64,000 nt of DNA from Humulus lupulus (taxonomy: Eukaryota > Streptophyta > Magnoliopsida > Rosales > Cannabaceae), in the NCBI RefSeq assembly GCF_963169125.1, contig NC_084796.1:217334448-217398447 (forward strand), in the 5' to 3' direction. Made by a program: the position numbers and the translations under genes. Shown one piece after another: positions 1 through 11,765 of this stretch (positions within the stretch are counted from its first letter, which is position 1; each line of letters begins with the position of its first letter). Under the pieces are notes generated by a model. That model was not told the origin of the DNA. It was given only the letters and a program-made list of their open reading frames with translations, and ran no database searches.

Positions 1-807
1 CTTCTCAAATAGATTAAATCCATCTTTTTTTCCCACTTTTATCCCTCTGTTATGTCACCGTCACCATCGCTCTCTCTCTCTCTAGAATTTTGCTATCCCT
101 TTCTTCACTTACCCTCACTCACACGAATCATTTGGCCATATGCAAATATATACATTATATATAAAAAATATATAATTGACTCAATATTATCAGGTGTTCT
201 ACAATTTGTCACATAACTTAGAATCTACAACTAGAAGTGAGCTTCTTATTCATATATGTAGATTAATCTTTCTCCAGTACACTTGGTTCGGCGATATTTT
301 TTTTACTCATATGCGCTTTCAATTATATAATTGTTCTTGCAATTATTTTTTTTAAAATTAAAGGTGGGTGGCATTCATACCATTAAATTTGTATTAAAAT
401 GTATTACTTGATTTTTTAGATATTATGAATTTACCATATATAACATAGTTTGTTTTCTAAAAACTCATATTATACGCAACTTATAAAACATATTTTTACC
501 AAACAACAAAGTAGACATACTATTGAAATTTTAGTCAAATAATGCTACTAAAATACTTAAGATACTAAATATTATCTCTTTTTACTTCATGTACGTTAAA
601 TATTATGTGGATATGTTTCTTTGGTCTGTTTTTGTTGCTTTTCTCTACTTATGTCTATATGTTTTCTGACTTTTCTTTTGTCACGTTAATACACTATTAC
701 TACAAGATAATTGACCATGCCACAACAAGTTTATTTTAAGTTTCTGTCATACAATTTCTAAAACTGGCCCTTGTTCTATGTGTAACTATGATCCTTGCCT
801 TTTGGAG

Positions 808-810
<3 letters not shown>

Positions 811-847
<37 letters not shown>
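811..847. repeat. (GA)n microsatellite
   Basis: About 18 uninterrupted GA dinucleotides, roughly 780 bp upstream of the UGT start codon. GA/CT tracts are common in plant promoters and can bind GAGA-binding (BBR/BPC) proteins. A regulatory role here is only inferred. Confidence 0.95.
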
Positions 848-848
<1 letters not shown>

Positions 849-1440
849 CTTTGTATGTTTCACATATATACACACACTACTCATGACGATGGCCTTTTCT
901 CTTTTCTGACAAGAAAATTTAGGGTCTGGTAAGATTTCTCCAAGTATTATTTGGCCAGTAAAGAAAGGGATTTTTGGTCACTTTTTCGGCTAGGTGTTTC
1001 TTGGTGATGTCAAATGTACATCAGATTTATGCATTGGTTTTTTTTTGGTCTTTATTTAACTAAAATGATACAATAATTTTCTGGTTATATATATGACCAT
1101 GACTCCCAAATGTTCACATGACATTTAGTACTTGAATTTGATGTTCATCTTAAAATTAATCCTCTGTTTGTGTTGTAGTATTTAGAATGCCTATAAAATT
1201 TTAAATTGTCAGCAAGCTCGTGCTACTTTCCCTACTTCATTCTTATTTTGTGTATAATTGGAAGAAAAGAAACGTAAAGGAATTCTTGTGTTGTGTACAA
1301 TTGGATGAAAAGATACGTAACATTCCTTTCAAAACAAAAAAACGTAAACATCAGTGTTAAACTTTAGACAGAGAGAAGTAAAAATGTTATGGATAGAGAT
1401 GTTGAAATTAATAAGGGAAACACTGTCCACAAAAAGTCTG

Positions 1441-1562
1441 TTGACTGCTCTGGCTGAGTGAAGCATTACATCTTAAGGGAATCCAAATTGCATACGCAAG
1501 GGCTTACAAAAGCAAACAATGTACCGTTTGACAGCAGCTTAGAGCCAGCTATTTATATAAAT
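1441..1562 (+). promoter_or_regulatory. Core promoter of the UGT gene (W-box and TATA box)
   Basis: TATATAAAT at 1554-1562 lies 68 bp before the ATG at 1630, a normal distance for a plant TATA box with a short leader. A W-box core TTGACT at 1441-1446 lies about 110 bp further upstream. WRKY factors bind this motif, and UGT73 genes are often stress-inducible, so stress control is plausible but not shown. Confidence 0.6.
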
Positions 1563-1629
1563 TTGAGAAAGAAACACATCTCGTACTAAGATTTCCCTTT
1601 TATAATTTTTTTCTTCTTTTGAAATTTCA

Positions 1630-3102
1630 ATGGCTTCCCAAGATAAACAGCTTCACTTTCTCATGTTCCCTCTTATGGCACAAGGCCACATGATCCCAAT
1701 GGTAGACATAGCCAGAATGTTGGCTGAACGTGGTGCCAAGATCACCATAGTCACCACACCAGGCAACGCATCCCGTTTCGAGAGAGTTCTTGCTCGAGCC
1801 GTTGAAACCGGGTTAAATATTAATTTAATCCAACTGAGGTTTCCTTCAAAAGAAGTAGGATTACCTGAAGAGTGTGAGAATTTTGACACGATGCCTTCCT
1901 TAGCTTGTGCCTCAAAACTCTTACTCGCAGCCTCTATGATGCAACAGCCGGCAGAGAAAAGGTTTGAAGAGCTTAAGCCTAGGCCAAATTGCATAATATC
2001 TGACATGTGTTTGCCGTGGACAATCAACATAGCTCGAAAGTTCAACATTCCAAGGATATCATTCCTTGGAGTATGCTGCTTCTGCATGTTATGCTTGTAC
2101 AATGTGCATAGTTCCAAGGCTCTTGACCATATAAGTTCTGAAACAGAGCGCTTTCTTCTCCCTGATTTGCCAGACCGGATTGAGATTACCAAAGCTCAGC
2201 TACCACATATTGCAACGAGTTCAGATCTGAAAGAATTTCATGAGCAAAGGATGAAGGCTGAGATTGAGTCTTATGGAGTAATCATTAATAGTTTTGAAGA
2301 GTTGGAGCCCGCATATGTCCAGGACTACAAGAAGGTGAGGAGCGATAAAGTTTGGTGTATTGGCCCAGTTTCCTTATGCAACAAAGATGAATGGGATAAG
2401 GCTGAGAGAGGTAACAAGTCTTCTGTTGATGAACATCAGTGTCTCAAGTGGCTTGATTTGTGGAAACCAACATCTGTAGCTTATGTTTGCCTAGGAAGCT
2501 TATGTAATTTAGTACCTTCACAGTTGATAGAACTTGGACTAGGCTTGGAAGCATCAAACAAACCGTTCATTTGGGTTATAAGAGGGGGGGCTAGTACTTC
2601 AGAAGAAGTAGATAAATGGATCAAAGAAGATGGGTTTGAAGAAAGGACCAAGGGAAGAGGGTTGGTCATCCGGGGTTGGGCACCACAAATACTAATATTA
2701 TCACACCCTGCTGTTGGGGTGTTCTTAACTCACTGTGGATGGAATTCAACTCTTGAAGGAATAAGTGCTGGGGTCCCCATGGTTACTTGGCCGCTATTTG
2801 CTGACCAGTTTCTTAATGAGAAACTGGCTGTGCAAGTTTTGAATGTAGCAGTAACTCTGGGGTTGGAAGAGCCAATGAAATGGGGAGAGGAAGAGAGAGT
2901 TGGGGTTAAGGTGAAGAGGGAAACTATTAAGAGAGCTTTAGAGGAAGTGTTGGATGAAGGAGAAGAAAGCTTGGAGAGAAGGAAAAGAGCTAGAAAGCTT
3001 GGGGAGATGGCAAAGAGAGCCGTTGAAGAAGGTGGGTCTTCACACCTTAATATGACATTGTTTTTAGAAGACATCGTGCAATTAGAAGGCAGTAATCAGT
3101 AG
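1630..3102 (+). CDS. UDP-glycosyltransferase, UGT73 (73C-like) family
   Basis: A 490-residue, single-exon family 1 glycosyltransferase. It would transfer a sugar, usually glucose from UDP-glucose, to a hydroxyl group of a small lipophilic acceptor in the cytosol. The N-terminal acceptor domain carries the presumed catalytic His20 in a GHMIP motif and the partner Asp125 in a [10 protein letters not shown] stretch. The C-terminal half contains a complete 44-residue PSPG donor-binding box, residues 350-393, from WAPQ through HCGWNSTLE to the final Gln393 that usually favours UDP-glucose. Length is normal for the family (about 490). There is no signal peptide or membrane segment. The N-terminal pattern and the [17 protein letters not shown] region resemble UGT73C enzymes, which glucosylate flavonols, cytokinins, brassinosteroids, triterpenes and xenobiotics; the acceptor cannot be deduced. 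The ATG follows a TATA box by 68 bp. It is the only intact cellular gene in the window. Confidence 0.97.
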   Translation: MASQDKQLHFLMFPLMAQGHMIPMVDIARMLAERGAKITIVTTPGNASRFERVLARAVETGLNINLIQLRFPSKEVGLPEECENFDTMPSLACASKLLLAASMMQQPAEKRFEELKPRPNCIISDMCLPWTINIARKFNIPRISFLGVCCFCMLCLYNVHSSKALDHISSETERFLLPDLPDRIEITKAQLPHIATSSDLKEFHEQRMKAEIESYGVIINSFEELEPAYVQDYKKVRSDKVWCIGPVSLCNKDEWDKAERGNKSSVDEHQCLKWLDLWKPTSVAYVCLGSLCNLVPSQLIELGLGLEASNKPFIWVIRGGASTSEEVDKWIKEDGFEERTKGRGLVIRGWAPQILILSHPAVGVFLTHCGWNSTLEGISAGVPMVTWPLFADQFLNEKLAVQVLNVAVTLGLEEPMKWGEEERVGVKVKRETIKRALEEVLDEGEESLERRKRARKLGEMAKRAVEEGGSSHLNMTLFLEDIVQLEGSNQ

Positions 3103-4437
3103 CAAGAGTAAGAAGAGCTAAAAGCAATGTACTTTCTTGTTTGTTAGGAAAAATTGCTTTGAATGTTCCTTGTTGATTCAAATGCTCTTCAGCATTAGGT
3201 TGTTTCTTTTAAGTACACGAATGGGGATAGATGGCGGTGCATATAGTGTGTTAGAGAATAATACATTTGAGGGAAGAGGATTACAATAAAATAATTTATA
3301 ATAATAATAATAGGATTGAGATTACATGATTGGAACTCTTTCAAGAAGGGAAGAAGAATACAAATTCTATGCAAAATAATCCAAGAGACTTTCACAACGA
3401 AAGAGAGGAAGTAAAAATAATTAAAGGTTTTTAAACATTGTTCTAAAAGCTATTTTCTTTCTCGTAAGAATACTTTCGACATTTTATAAATGATTCTAAG
3501 GATTTATCAAACCTGCTCATACTTATAAATATAAGTATATCATCACAAATATTTTTCTTCAAGTGACCGAATAATCTTTTTTTATAGAGTTTACACTCTT
3601 CTTTGAATTTGAAACTCATCCACCAACCCTACAATATTATTAGTAGGGGTTACAACTACACAATATCTATCATCAAATTCAAATGAATATGTAACTTTTT
3701 TTTATGTTTTAAGAGCATGTTTACGTGAGAGTTATGATTATCATTTTTTTTTAAATTGTAACTCCACACTATGTTACAAAAGTTTTGATCATTATTCCTC
3801 AAAATTGTACCTCTATATTATATGTTGCATATAACAAAATATAATTTTGCACACCTTATTATTTATTACGAAGTTATTTAATCAATACATTATATTATTT
3901 ATAAAATAATATAACATAGTCTTGGAATATATTATAAAGAAAAACTTAGAATTACAGCTGTAAATAAATAAACAAAAAATAGGTTTGCGTAATGTTGTGA
4001 TTCTAAGACAATCTCCAACCTAAATCCTCCTTTACTTTACGCATGTTTTATTATTTTTATACTATTTATACTGTATCTTTATTTTGATCTCCATCCTAAT
4101 ATTTTAAATATCACACTAAAATATATAATCTCTTAAAAGTATATATTAAAGTCTCTTTATTTTATTTATTAAATACAAACAATAATTGAGAATTTACAAA
4201 TAAATATTAATTAATTATATGTAATATTAATAATAATATAAAGAAAAATAATATTTAAAAATAATACACATGACTAAAATATCATCATTAATATGTGAAT
4301 TAAACATTACATTACAACTAAATAAGTATTAATTAAATTGAATTAGAATAGTTCAAAGCTAAAATTACATATCAATCTATAGTAATTATCTGAACTAACA
4401 TATTCATCGTACAAATACTTAATCAATGCATTTTAAA
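3103..4437. other. AT-rich intergenic DNA between UGT and MULE-1
   Basis: This holds the presumed UGT 3' UTR (AATAAAA-like signals near 3285 and an AAT microsatellite near 3297-3311), then about 1 kb of low-complexity A/T sequence. No open frame with recognisable similarity and no clear transposon end was seen. It stops at the MULE-1 target site TTTTAAA (4431-4437). Confidence 0.6.
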
Positions 4438-4560
4438 GGGGAAATTTGATTTTTAATGCAATAAGTCACACTCTGTTTGAAAAATCTCTTATCCCTATAA
4501 GTCTCTTGTTTTGGTCCTACTAATGCCGTTACTACCCAAAATACCCCTGGCATAATTTTC
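4438..4560 (+). repeat. MULE-1 left terminal inverted repeat
   Basis: About 123 bp from GGGGAAATTTG to the CCCCTGGCATAATTTTC segment. It matches the reverse complement of 11766-11887 with scattered substitutions, and both ends of MULE-2. MULE TIRs bind transposase and usually hold the promoter of the adjacent inward gene. Here that gene is MURA, whose leader begins just inside. Confidence 0.92.
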
Positions 4561-4741
4561 CCTCTCTTTTTCTCATAGTCTTCACTCTCTATCTCTTATT
4601 TCCCTCTTTATCTCTCAAACTCTCGTACACACAAAAAAAGCCAGCCACCATTAATTTGCATTTCGGATCTAGAGGCAAGTTGTGAGTCATTTCAAGTCAA
4701 GAAACTTCATTTTGGATTTCGGATCTAAGGGAAAAAATCGT

Positions 4742-7700
4742 ATGGGTAAGTATATATTTGTTATATGTAGTGAGGAAACTTGTCTGGTTACATTACTTGT
4801 CTTATTTCGAACAGATCTGTGTATGCCTTCATGTTTTATTGCAATTTTTCATGGAATGAATTTTGGATACTTCGTGCGTTTTTTTCTGGATTTTTTTCCT
4901 GCCTCAATGAGTTTCGATGAAACTCGATAGGTCTCGATGTGTTGCATGCATGCTGGCTCGATGGACCTCGACGACCTCGATAGTGTTAGGATGTTAGTAC
5001 CTCGATGGTACTCGATAAAACTCGATACGTGTAGTATAAGAGTTTAATTGGAATTAATAACTCGATGGTACTCGATTGTACTCGATAAAACTCGATACGT
5101 GTAGTATAAGAGTTTAATTGGAATTAATAACTTGATGGTACTCGATTGTACTCGATAAAATTCGATAGGTGTATAAGAGTTTAATTGGATTGTTTGCCTC
5201 GATTGTACTCGATAAAACTCGATAGGTGTATAAGAGTTTAATTGGATTGCTTGCCTCGATAGTCATCGACTGTACTCGATAAAACTCGATATGTGTGACC
5301 TCGATAGGACTCGACATATATCGATAGAAATCGATATTTTCTATTTTATGTTGTAGTTTAACTTTTTGACCTTTTTTGTTTTTTTGCAGATTCGACTATT
5401 TCCGTATTTGTTGCATTCAATGGTGTTTGGGAACTCGAAAATAGGGATTGGATTTTCATAGATGCTGAAAATCAAGTTCTGCCCGTGGACAAGGGTGTGA
5501 CATATGAGCAACTACTTGACATTCTGTATGATGAGCTTGAAGTGGATAAATGTGTGCATGACTTGAAAATTGAGGTCCCGTACACATGCCTATCACAATC
5601 CGTCAAACCTACCATTATAAAAAATGATAGGCATGTGCGTGCATTCATTGGGTTAGCATCGAAATCTGTAGAGAAGCTCATTCCTCTATGTGTCACATTG
5701 ATTAAGAAGGGAGGTGTAAGAAATGCATCGACTTCTGCCAGCGTTAATAAAGAAGTTCGATTTGAAGAGAACATTTCTCCTCCATGTCATGGTTTCAAAG
5801 GAACTCAAGGTGATGTTGGAACATGTGTTCTCGAGAAAAATCCAGATGTCATAGTCCATGATGATATCTCGGTTAGAGATCCTTCATATGTGCATGACAC
5901 GGCGGAGTACGATCCCTATGGCTACGAACCTTATGTCAACGACGTTCCTGTTGCTGATGCAATAGATCTTGGTGGGCCAGATGTTAGGGAAGATTTTCCA
6001 ACACAGAGTTCAGATGTTATGGTAGATGAAGAGCGCAGAATAGAAGATCGGCAAACACCTGGGACCAGCAGTAGTCGTCCAGATCCAAGTAGAACCGATG
6101 ATAGTTTTAGATGGAGTTCTCCATTGGACTTAGGTGAAGATCGTAGAACATGGAGTGCTCCCATGTTCACCAAAGAGGATATAGAGGCCTCACATCAACA
6201 TCATTCCTCAACCAGCAAAGCTTCAAGAGAATTTCACCTTGGGAAGTTCTTTCAGAACAAGCTTGAATTGAAAACCAAAGCATCCATATTTGCGATGAAG
6301 AATAATTTTGAGTTTATGGTGAAGAAATCTGGGACTGATGTGTGGTACATTACATGCAAGGATCCTGATTGTGGTTGGAGATTGAGGGGTAAGAAAAAAA
6401 TGCGATCTGAAATGTTCGAGATTACTGTATACAATGAAGTACACACTTGCTCACAAGAAATTCGAGATAAGGACCACCATCAAGCATCACCGTGGGTTGT
6501 TGGGCACCTAATCAAGATGAAATGTGCTACCGATAGTACTCGATACATGGTAAACAACATAAGGGAGGACATGAAGCACCATTTTGGGGGTTGAAATGAG
6601 CTATGAGAAGGCGTGGAGATGCAGAGAAAAGGCTCTTATGTATGTCAGAGGGACACCTGAGGAATCATACTCCAAGTTACCTGGATACCTGTGTCAGTTG
6701 GAGCATAAGATCCCAGGTACAATTACTGATTTTGTAGCAGAAGATGGTCGTTTCTTGTATTGCTTATTTTCCCTCGGTGTTTCTAGGTGTGGTTTCCAGT
6801 ACTGTCATCCTGTAATTTGTGTGGATGGCACATTCTTGAAGAATAAGTATGGTGGCCACATGCTCTGTGCTGTTGCGTTGGATGCAAACAACCAGTTGTT
6901 TCCAATTGCGTTTGCATTGGTGGACAGTGAGAACCATAACTCTTGGACTTATTTCATGAGAAAATTGAAGGAAGCCATAGGGGACGTTGAGAACCTTGCT
7001 TTTGTATCGGACAGGCATAAAAGCATTAATCATGCTTTGGAGCTTGTGTTCCTAGATGTGTATCATGGTGCATGTTACCATCATATCTGTATGAATGTTG
7101 TGGCAAAATTCAAAACTGACCACGTGCAAGACATCATGGGGTGTGCAGCGTACACATTTCGAAGAACGGAATTTCACAAGTTCTTTGACAAGATTAAGGT
7201 AATTGATCCGCCCATTGCTCAATATCTAGAGGGAATTGGCTTTGAAAGGTGGAGTAGTGCTTATTTTCCTGGTAACCGATACAATATCATGACGAGTAAC
7301 TACGCAGAAAGCTTTAACAATAAGACCAAGGAGGCAAGGAGCTTTCTAGTCGCCACGTTTCTTGAATTCATAAGATTCACTCTTCAGTCTTGGTTTGCAG
7401 ATAGACGTGAAAGAGCTGCAAAAGCAACAACAGTGTTATCACCTGAGATGGAAAATGATTTGAAGCAAATAGGTGATAAAGCAATCTTTTTAGATGTCCA
7501 AGTCCTTGCCCATCATGAATTTCTTATGGTCGATGGTAATGGTGATGGTGAGGTGAACTTGGCCACAAAATCATGCTCTTGTAGCATGTTCCAAACCATT
7601 GGGATACCCTGTGTACATGCTTTTGCTGCAGCCAGAAAAAGAAGCATAAACATTTACTCATTGTGTTCCCCTTACTATAGAATCGAGGCATTGAAGGACA

Positions 7701-7945
7701 CTTATAAAGATACTATTTACCCTGTTGGGAACGAGGATGAATGGGTAATCCCTGATCACATCAGAGATACGGTTGTCGGCGTCCCCGCTGAGAAAACCCT
7801 TGTAGGAAGGCCTAGGAAACAGAAAGTGGGTAGGCGAAAGACAAATCACTATGCTTCACGCTGGGAAAAGATTGTCAAGCCACGTAAGTGTAGCAGATGT
7901 GGTGGTAGTGGACACAATAGGAAGTCATGTAAGGCTAGGATTTAA
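4742..7945 (+). pseudogene. MURA-type transposase of MULE-1 (one frameshift)
   Basis: The transposase would cut and paste the element. The model has exon 1 with only ATGG (4742-4745, first ATG of the leader), intron 4746-5389 (GTAAGT to TTTTTGCAG), and exon 2 from 5390 to the stop at 7945, for about 852 residues once the frame is restored (maize MURA is 823). Visible in order: an N-terminal domain; an acidic linker; a WRKY/GCM-like Mutator DNA-binding finger (about residues 283-390, with CKDPDC and HTC); an RNase-H-like DDE core with Asp480 (VDGTF), Asp542 (SDRH) and Glu641 (NYAES); a SWIM finger (Cys730, Cys732, Cys742, His744); and a CCHC knuckle (Cys835, Cys838, His843, Cys848). All catalytic and metal residues are present. 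The single lesion seen is an extra G in the run 6586-6590 (five here, four in MULE-2), which splits the frame. A GTG at 5485 is not the start. Confidence 0.93.
4912..5336. repeat. TCGAT-motif array inside MURA-1 intron 1
   Basis: More than twenty CTCGAT/TCGATA motifs packed in about 425 bp, wholly inside the 644-bp first intron (4746-5389). Part is organised as about four imperfect 60-70 bp units combining CTCGATAAAACTCGATA with a GTATAAGAGTTTAATTGGA spacer. The same motif fills the other arm (10808-11425) and both arms of MULE-2. The core TCGA is palindromic, so both strands read alike. A transposase-binding, enhancer or silencing role is inferred only. Confidence 0.9.
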
Positions 7946-8169
7946 AATATTGTGTTATGTAATTATTTAATTGATTTTGTTGCATTTATCATATGGAATA
8001 CTTCGTCTAATACTTTGTGTGTTTGGATGTCGAGGCAGACACATTATGTGAATTTAATATATTTTTATTTAATAACTTTTTCAAAAAATATTGTTTGGAA
8101 AAAAATAATATACAAAACTAACTATATGGTATACTATACAAGATGTGTAAGACAAAAATGTAAAGAGCA

Positions 8170-10736
8170 TCACGGGGCCAAATTTTGATAGAACAGGTCA
8201 ACACACCACTTGGTCCTGAAATGCTGGATGTTCTCATCGATAACAGTATCGAGTGGTAGCTGGCAGCTAGATGCTCAATATGTTTGATGGCAAACATACC
8301 ACAATCCCCACAGCATAGAATTGATTTTGTGTCAATAAAAGATAAAAATAACTTTAGTTTTCAAATTTCAAAATCCACTAATTAAATAGGGGAATACCTT
8401 GTCTTAGTCTGAGGACACTCCTCTGGAGGAATGCGACAATATGAGAAAGGCTTTGCATTCTGCTCAGGATATACCTGGAGGTCCTCGTGGTCGTCAAACA
8501 TGCCAGAACACCATAACAACGAAGGCAACAATAAGCACCAAGGCTTGATCGCTTCCTCCATCAGAGCGGGACCAAGCACGCTATGGTTGGAATCATAAAC
8601 GTTGATGCACCACGTTGGAATGAAGACTTCAATGGTGATCTAATGTGCGGCTTTCTCGACGTGCAAGGAAAAATATACTTCGCTCACATTTTGCCTGATA
8701 CAAGGAATTGATTATCATCGCCCTTCAACATTCTCAGCACATCGTCGTCCCATGTATACTTAGTGCCGGTCTCTCTGAAATGATTCCAACAACCTAGGCA
8801 CACCTGGGGGAAGGTGGTGTTCATGATCGCAGCATCCTGCCAAAAGGCAGCATGGTAAAAGTGGCGTCGACGACGTAGCATGTGCAAAGCGGCATCAATA
8901 TGCTAAAAAAACATAAAAATTCGTTAGTACCATCAATATATTTTAAGATTGAATTGAAAACATGAATGTAATTTACATACTGAATCCCAAAGCCAAGTCT
9001 GGACTGTGTGCAACTGTAAGAACCATGCCACACCGTGCGTCCCAGTATACACGTTGCGGTCTCTCTTATTGTCGATCTTCCCGACGATCCACCTATGGAA
9101 GCTCTTCTCCTGTTATGGGTCACACTTCCTTAGTGGTTCAGCAACTAGCCCCTGTTTATCTAGTCTGACCTTCTTTGTTGGGTCGGTGAAGTCATCAAAA
9201 CGCTTGGGCCTGGGTTTCTTCCTGATAACTTCAAGGCCAGCTGCCTCCTCGGGTTGCAGTACTCGTACACTGGGACTGTTAGCATCACTGGGAGCTACAG
9301 ATGTCTGGGCCTGTGGAGTGGAGGGTTGATCACTGCGCTCGTAGTCTGCAGGCAAGATATCAGACTCTGTATCTGATTTTACGTCGGTGGATCGACCTGA
9401 GACCAGTGAAAGCACCTGCGCAAACTGAGCCATGATCGTGGTATGATGAGCCATGATCGTGGTCTGATTCTATAGTAAGGTTGCCTGGCCCTCCTCAACC
9501 CTCTGCAGAAGTTGCTCATAATTAGGTTGGGCAACCTGACTAGATGAAGCTGCACAGGCCTGTGAAGTGCGCTCATCAACCCTCGGGACATCCTCATAAA
9601 AAATGGAGGCTTCCTTTGCAACTTCTGCTAGCTTCTCTGCCTCCTTCTCAGGTACCACTACTTCATCCACTGCAGTACCAGCCTCCAACTCAGGGAATAA
9701 CCTGGAATCAACTTCTGGGAGGCTATTGTAGTAGACTACCTCACTGGGACGTGGCTTCAGCATGGAAAATACCACTAACTGCATAGTTGAATAACATGTG
9801 TCAGAAAACTTTAATAAAATAAATTGTTAATCAATTAATTTGTGACCTTTAACAAGATAAAATGGAACTTACTCGACGATTGGCGAATATAGGAGCCAAC
9901 AGAGCTGTCGAAATAGTGATATCAGTCTTCGTAGCCCAGCTGAGCATCCTGGGAATCTGATTCCCACTGTTCTCACCGAACTTACTCCCGAGAGAAGGCA
10001 TGGCCTCAAAAGCCCAGTAAAAAAGCGTGGGTGCATAGCAAGTGAAACAATACTTCGCCTCCTTCTGTTTTTTGCTTGACCCCTCTTTCTTCTTCTCCTC
10101 ATAGTGTTTCAATTGCTTCTTCATGTCCTTTTGAAGGCCTTTGCTAACCTTCTTAAATGACAACTTCCCCCAAGGATACTTGAAAAAGTAATCAATATCC
10201 TCAACCATCCTCAGGGAATCTCCCCATATCTTTGTTGTCTTCTCTGGGGCATTCAGTACCCCCTCTATCAAATAGCACAAACCCAGCTTAAATGCATCTT
10301 CTGGGTTTGTGGAGGCCTTCAATGCATCTTCCAACTGACCAAAACTAACCTTCGAATCACCATTAAAATATTCCTGGATGATCCGATCACTTGAAAGATG
10401 CTCTTTCAATTCATCTGGGGACGGTGATTTCCCAAAATTTAGCCCGGTAACTAGGGCAAACTCTGCAATACCAAATCTACACAGAGTGTTGCCCAGGAAG
10501 AACTGACCCTCTTCAGGCTTCTTACTTTCTACCTTACGCAACATTAGCTGATGCAGCAGAACCCCAGAAAAACTAAACGGTTTTGCCTTAAAGAACTGTC
10601 CCAACGGGCATGCCTGTGCCCTTTCAATAAGACCATGCCTCTTAAACTGCTCTATAAGGGTATCCAAGTAGGCACTACCCCTATAAGTGACACGACCAGG
10701 AAAGTGTTTCTCCAACGACACAATAAGTTCAGGCAT
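8170..10736 (-). pseudogene. DUF1985/Ulp1-like (C48) cysteine protease gene of MULE-1
   Basis: The gene would encode a SUMO-protease-like enzyme of about 770 residues carried by the MULE. Comparison with MULE-2 gives exons 10736-9873, 9778-8981, 8902-8398 and 8310-8170. Exon 1 starts with ATG right at a CCAG acceptor and encodes a DUF1985 domain (RFGIAEFALVTGLNFG region). Exon 2 encodes an acidic, low-complexity linker. Exons 3-4 encode the protease, with His in AAHWI, Asp in YDSN and Cys in GDCGMF expected. Lesions here: a TAG in exon 2 after ATLL, a roughly 21-bp tandem duplication near 9430-9465, a TAA after KCDP, a one-base deletion near 8695, a TAG replacing the Trp after the catalytic His, and loss of the last acceptor (GCAG to GCTG). 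It is therefore dead. The genes end about 225 bp apart, tail to tail with MURA. Confidence 0.9.
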
Positions 10737-10807
10737 CTGGAAAAAAAAACAAAGAAAATGTTAAAAAAAATGTTAAAAATGTAAAACAATCTGGTAAGGC
10801 AGTTACT

Positions 10808-11425
10808 ATCGAGGCAGAAACAATCGAGTTCTATCGAGTCCTATCGATGCCTATCGAGGTGGGTTCCAAAATCACAAAGAATAATATAATCGGGTTACTA
10901 TCGAGTCTTATTGAGGCCTATCGAGGTAAGGCAAAAAAACCAAAGTCTAGTCATATCGAGTCCTATCGAGGCCTATCGAGGCCTATCGATTCCTATCGAG
11001 GTGGGTCCTAAAAATCCCAAAGTCGTGTATCATCGAGTCCTATCGATTCATATCGAGTTATGTTCTAAAATTCGCAAAGCCTTGTATCATCGAGTCCTAT
11101 CGAGGTAGGTTCTAAAAATTCCCAAAGTCGTGTATCATCGAGTCCATATCGATTCCTATCGAGGTAGGTTCTATAAATTCCCAAAGCCGTGTATCATCGA
11201 GTCCTCTATCGAGTCCTATCAATTCCTATCGATTCCTATCGAGGTAGGTTCTAAAAATTCCCAAAGCCGTGTGTCATCGAGTCCTATCGAGGTAGGTTCT
11301 AAAAATTCCCAAAGTCGTGTGTCATCGAGTCCTATCGAGTCCCATCAATTCCTATCGAGCACAGTCTAATCCATTCCTCATCCTATACTATCGAGTCCTA
11401 TCGATTCCTGTCGATGTCTATCGAG
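10808..11425. repeat. ATCGA-motif array inside the 5' intron of the MULE-1 protease gene
   Basis: Some forty ATCGAG/ATCGAT motifs in about 620 bp. Most sit in 50-60 bp units of the type ATCGAGTCCTATCGAGG plus an AGGTTCTAAAAATTCCCAAAG spacer, repeated about eight times. On the minus strand the array lies between a donor (AAG then GTGAGG, 11553/11552) and the CCAG acceptor at 10738-10737, i.e. in an 816-bp intron of the untranslated leader. No ATG is seen in the upstream exon. Spacers differ from those of the left array while the motif is shared. Confidence 0.9.
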
Positions 11426-11765
11426 TTTCATGAAAATATCGAAAAAAAACCCAGATTTCTTCATTGCTAGCCCCGATCTATCCTATGAACAAAAATCAAC
11501 AAAAAAAACCAGGCACATACACATATTGTAGATTAAAAATGAAATCCCTCACCTTCTCTTTCTTTGAGGTTGTTTCCTAAAAATTTGGTTGCCTTGTTCG
11601 ACGTTTTCTCCTTCCCCTTCTCCGATCGTCAAGTCCGACCTTTGGGAGCCCTTGTTCGTGTTTATGGAAGACAATAAAGGTTGGGTTCTACGGATTCAAT
11701 CGAGGCCTATCGATTTCAAAGTTTGCTTGGTTCGAGTATTTTGGGAGAGAATACGGAGAGTTTGA

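Larger units (their letters stand above)
1..1629. other. 5' flank of the UGT gene
   Basis: AT-rich non-coding DNA upstream of the glucosyltransferase gene. It holds a short CT run near 69-82, a long GA repeat at 811-847 and the core promoter near 1550. No convincing coding region or transposon end is visible on either strand. Confidence 0.7.

Noticed and set aside
1653..2192. Open frames on the minus strand within the UGT gene
   Set aside because: They lack domain similarity and mirror the codon structure of the UGT gene; treated as shadows.
5485..5487. GTG as start of the MULE-1 transposase
   Set aside because: Not a normal plant start. The frame continues upstream to a splice acceptor and a conserved spliced ATGG.
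10808..11425. Regular repeats resembling a CRISPR array
   Set aside because: Plant nuclear context, short irregular motif, repeated spacers, no cas genes; it is an intronic MULE array.
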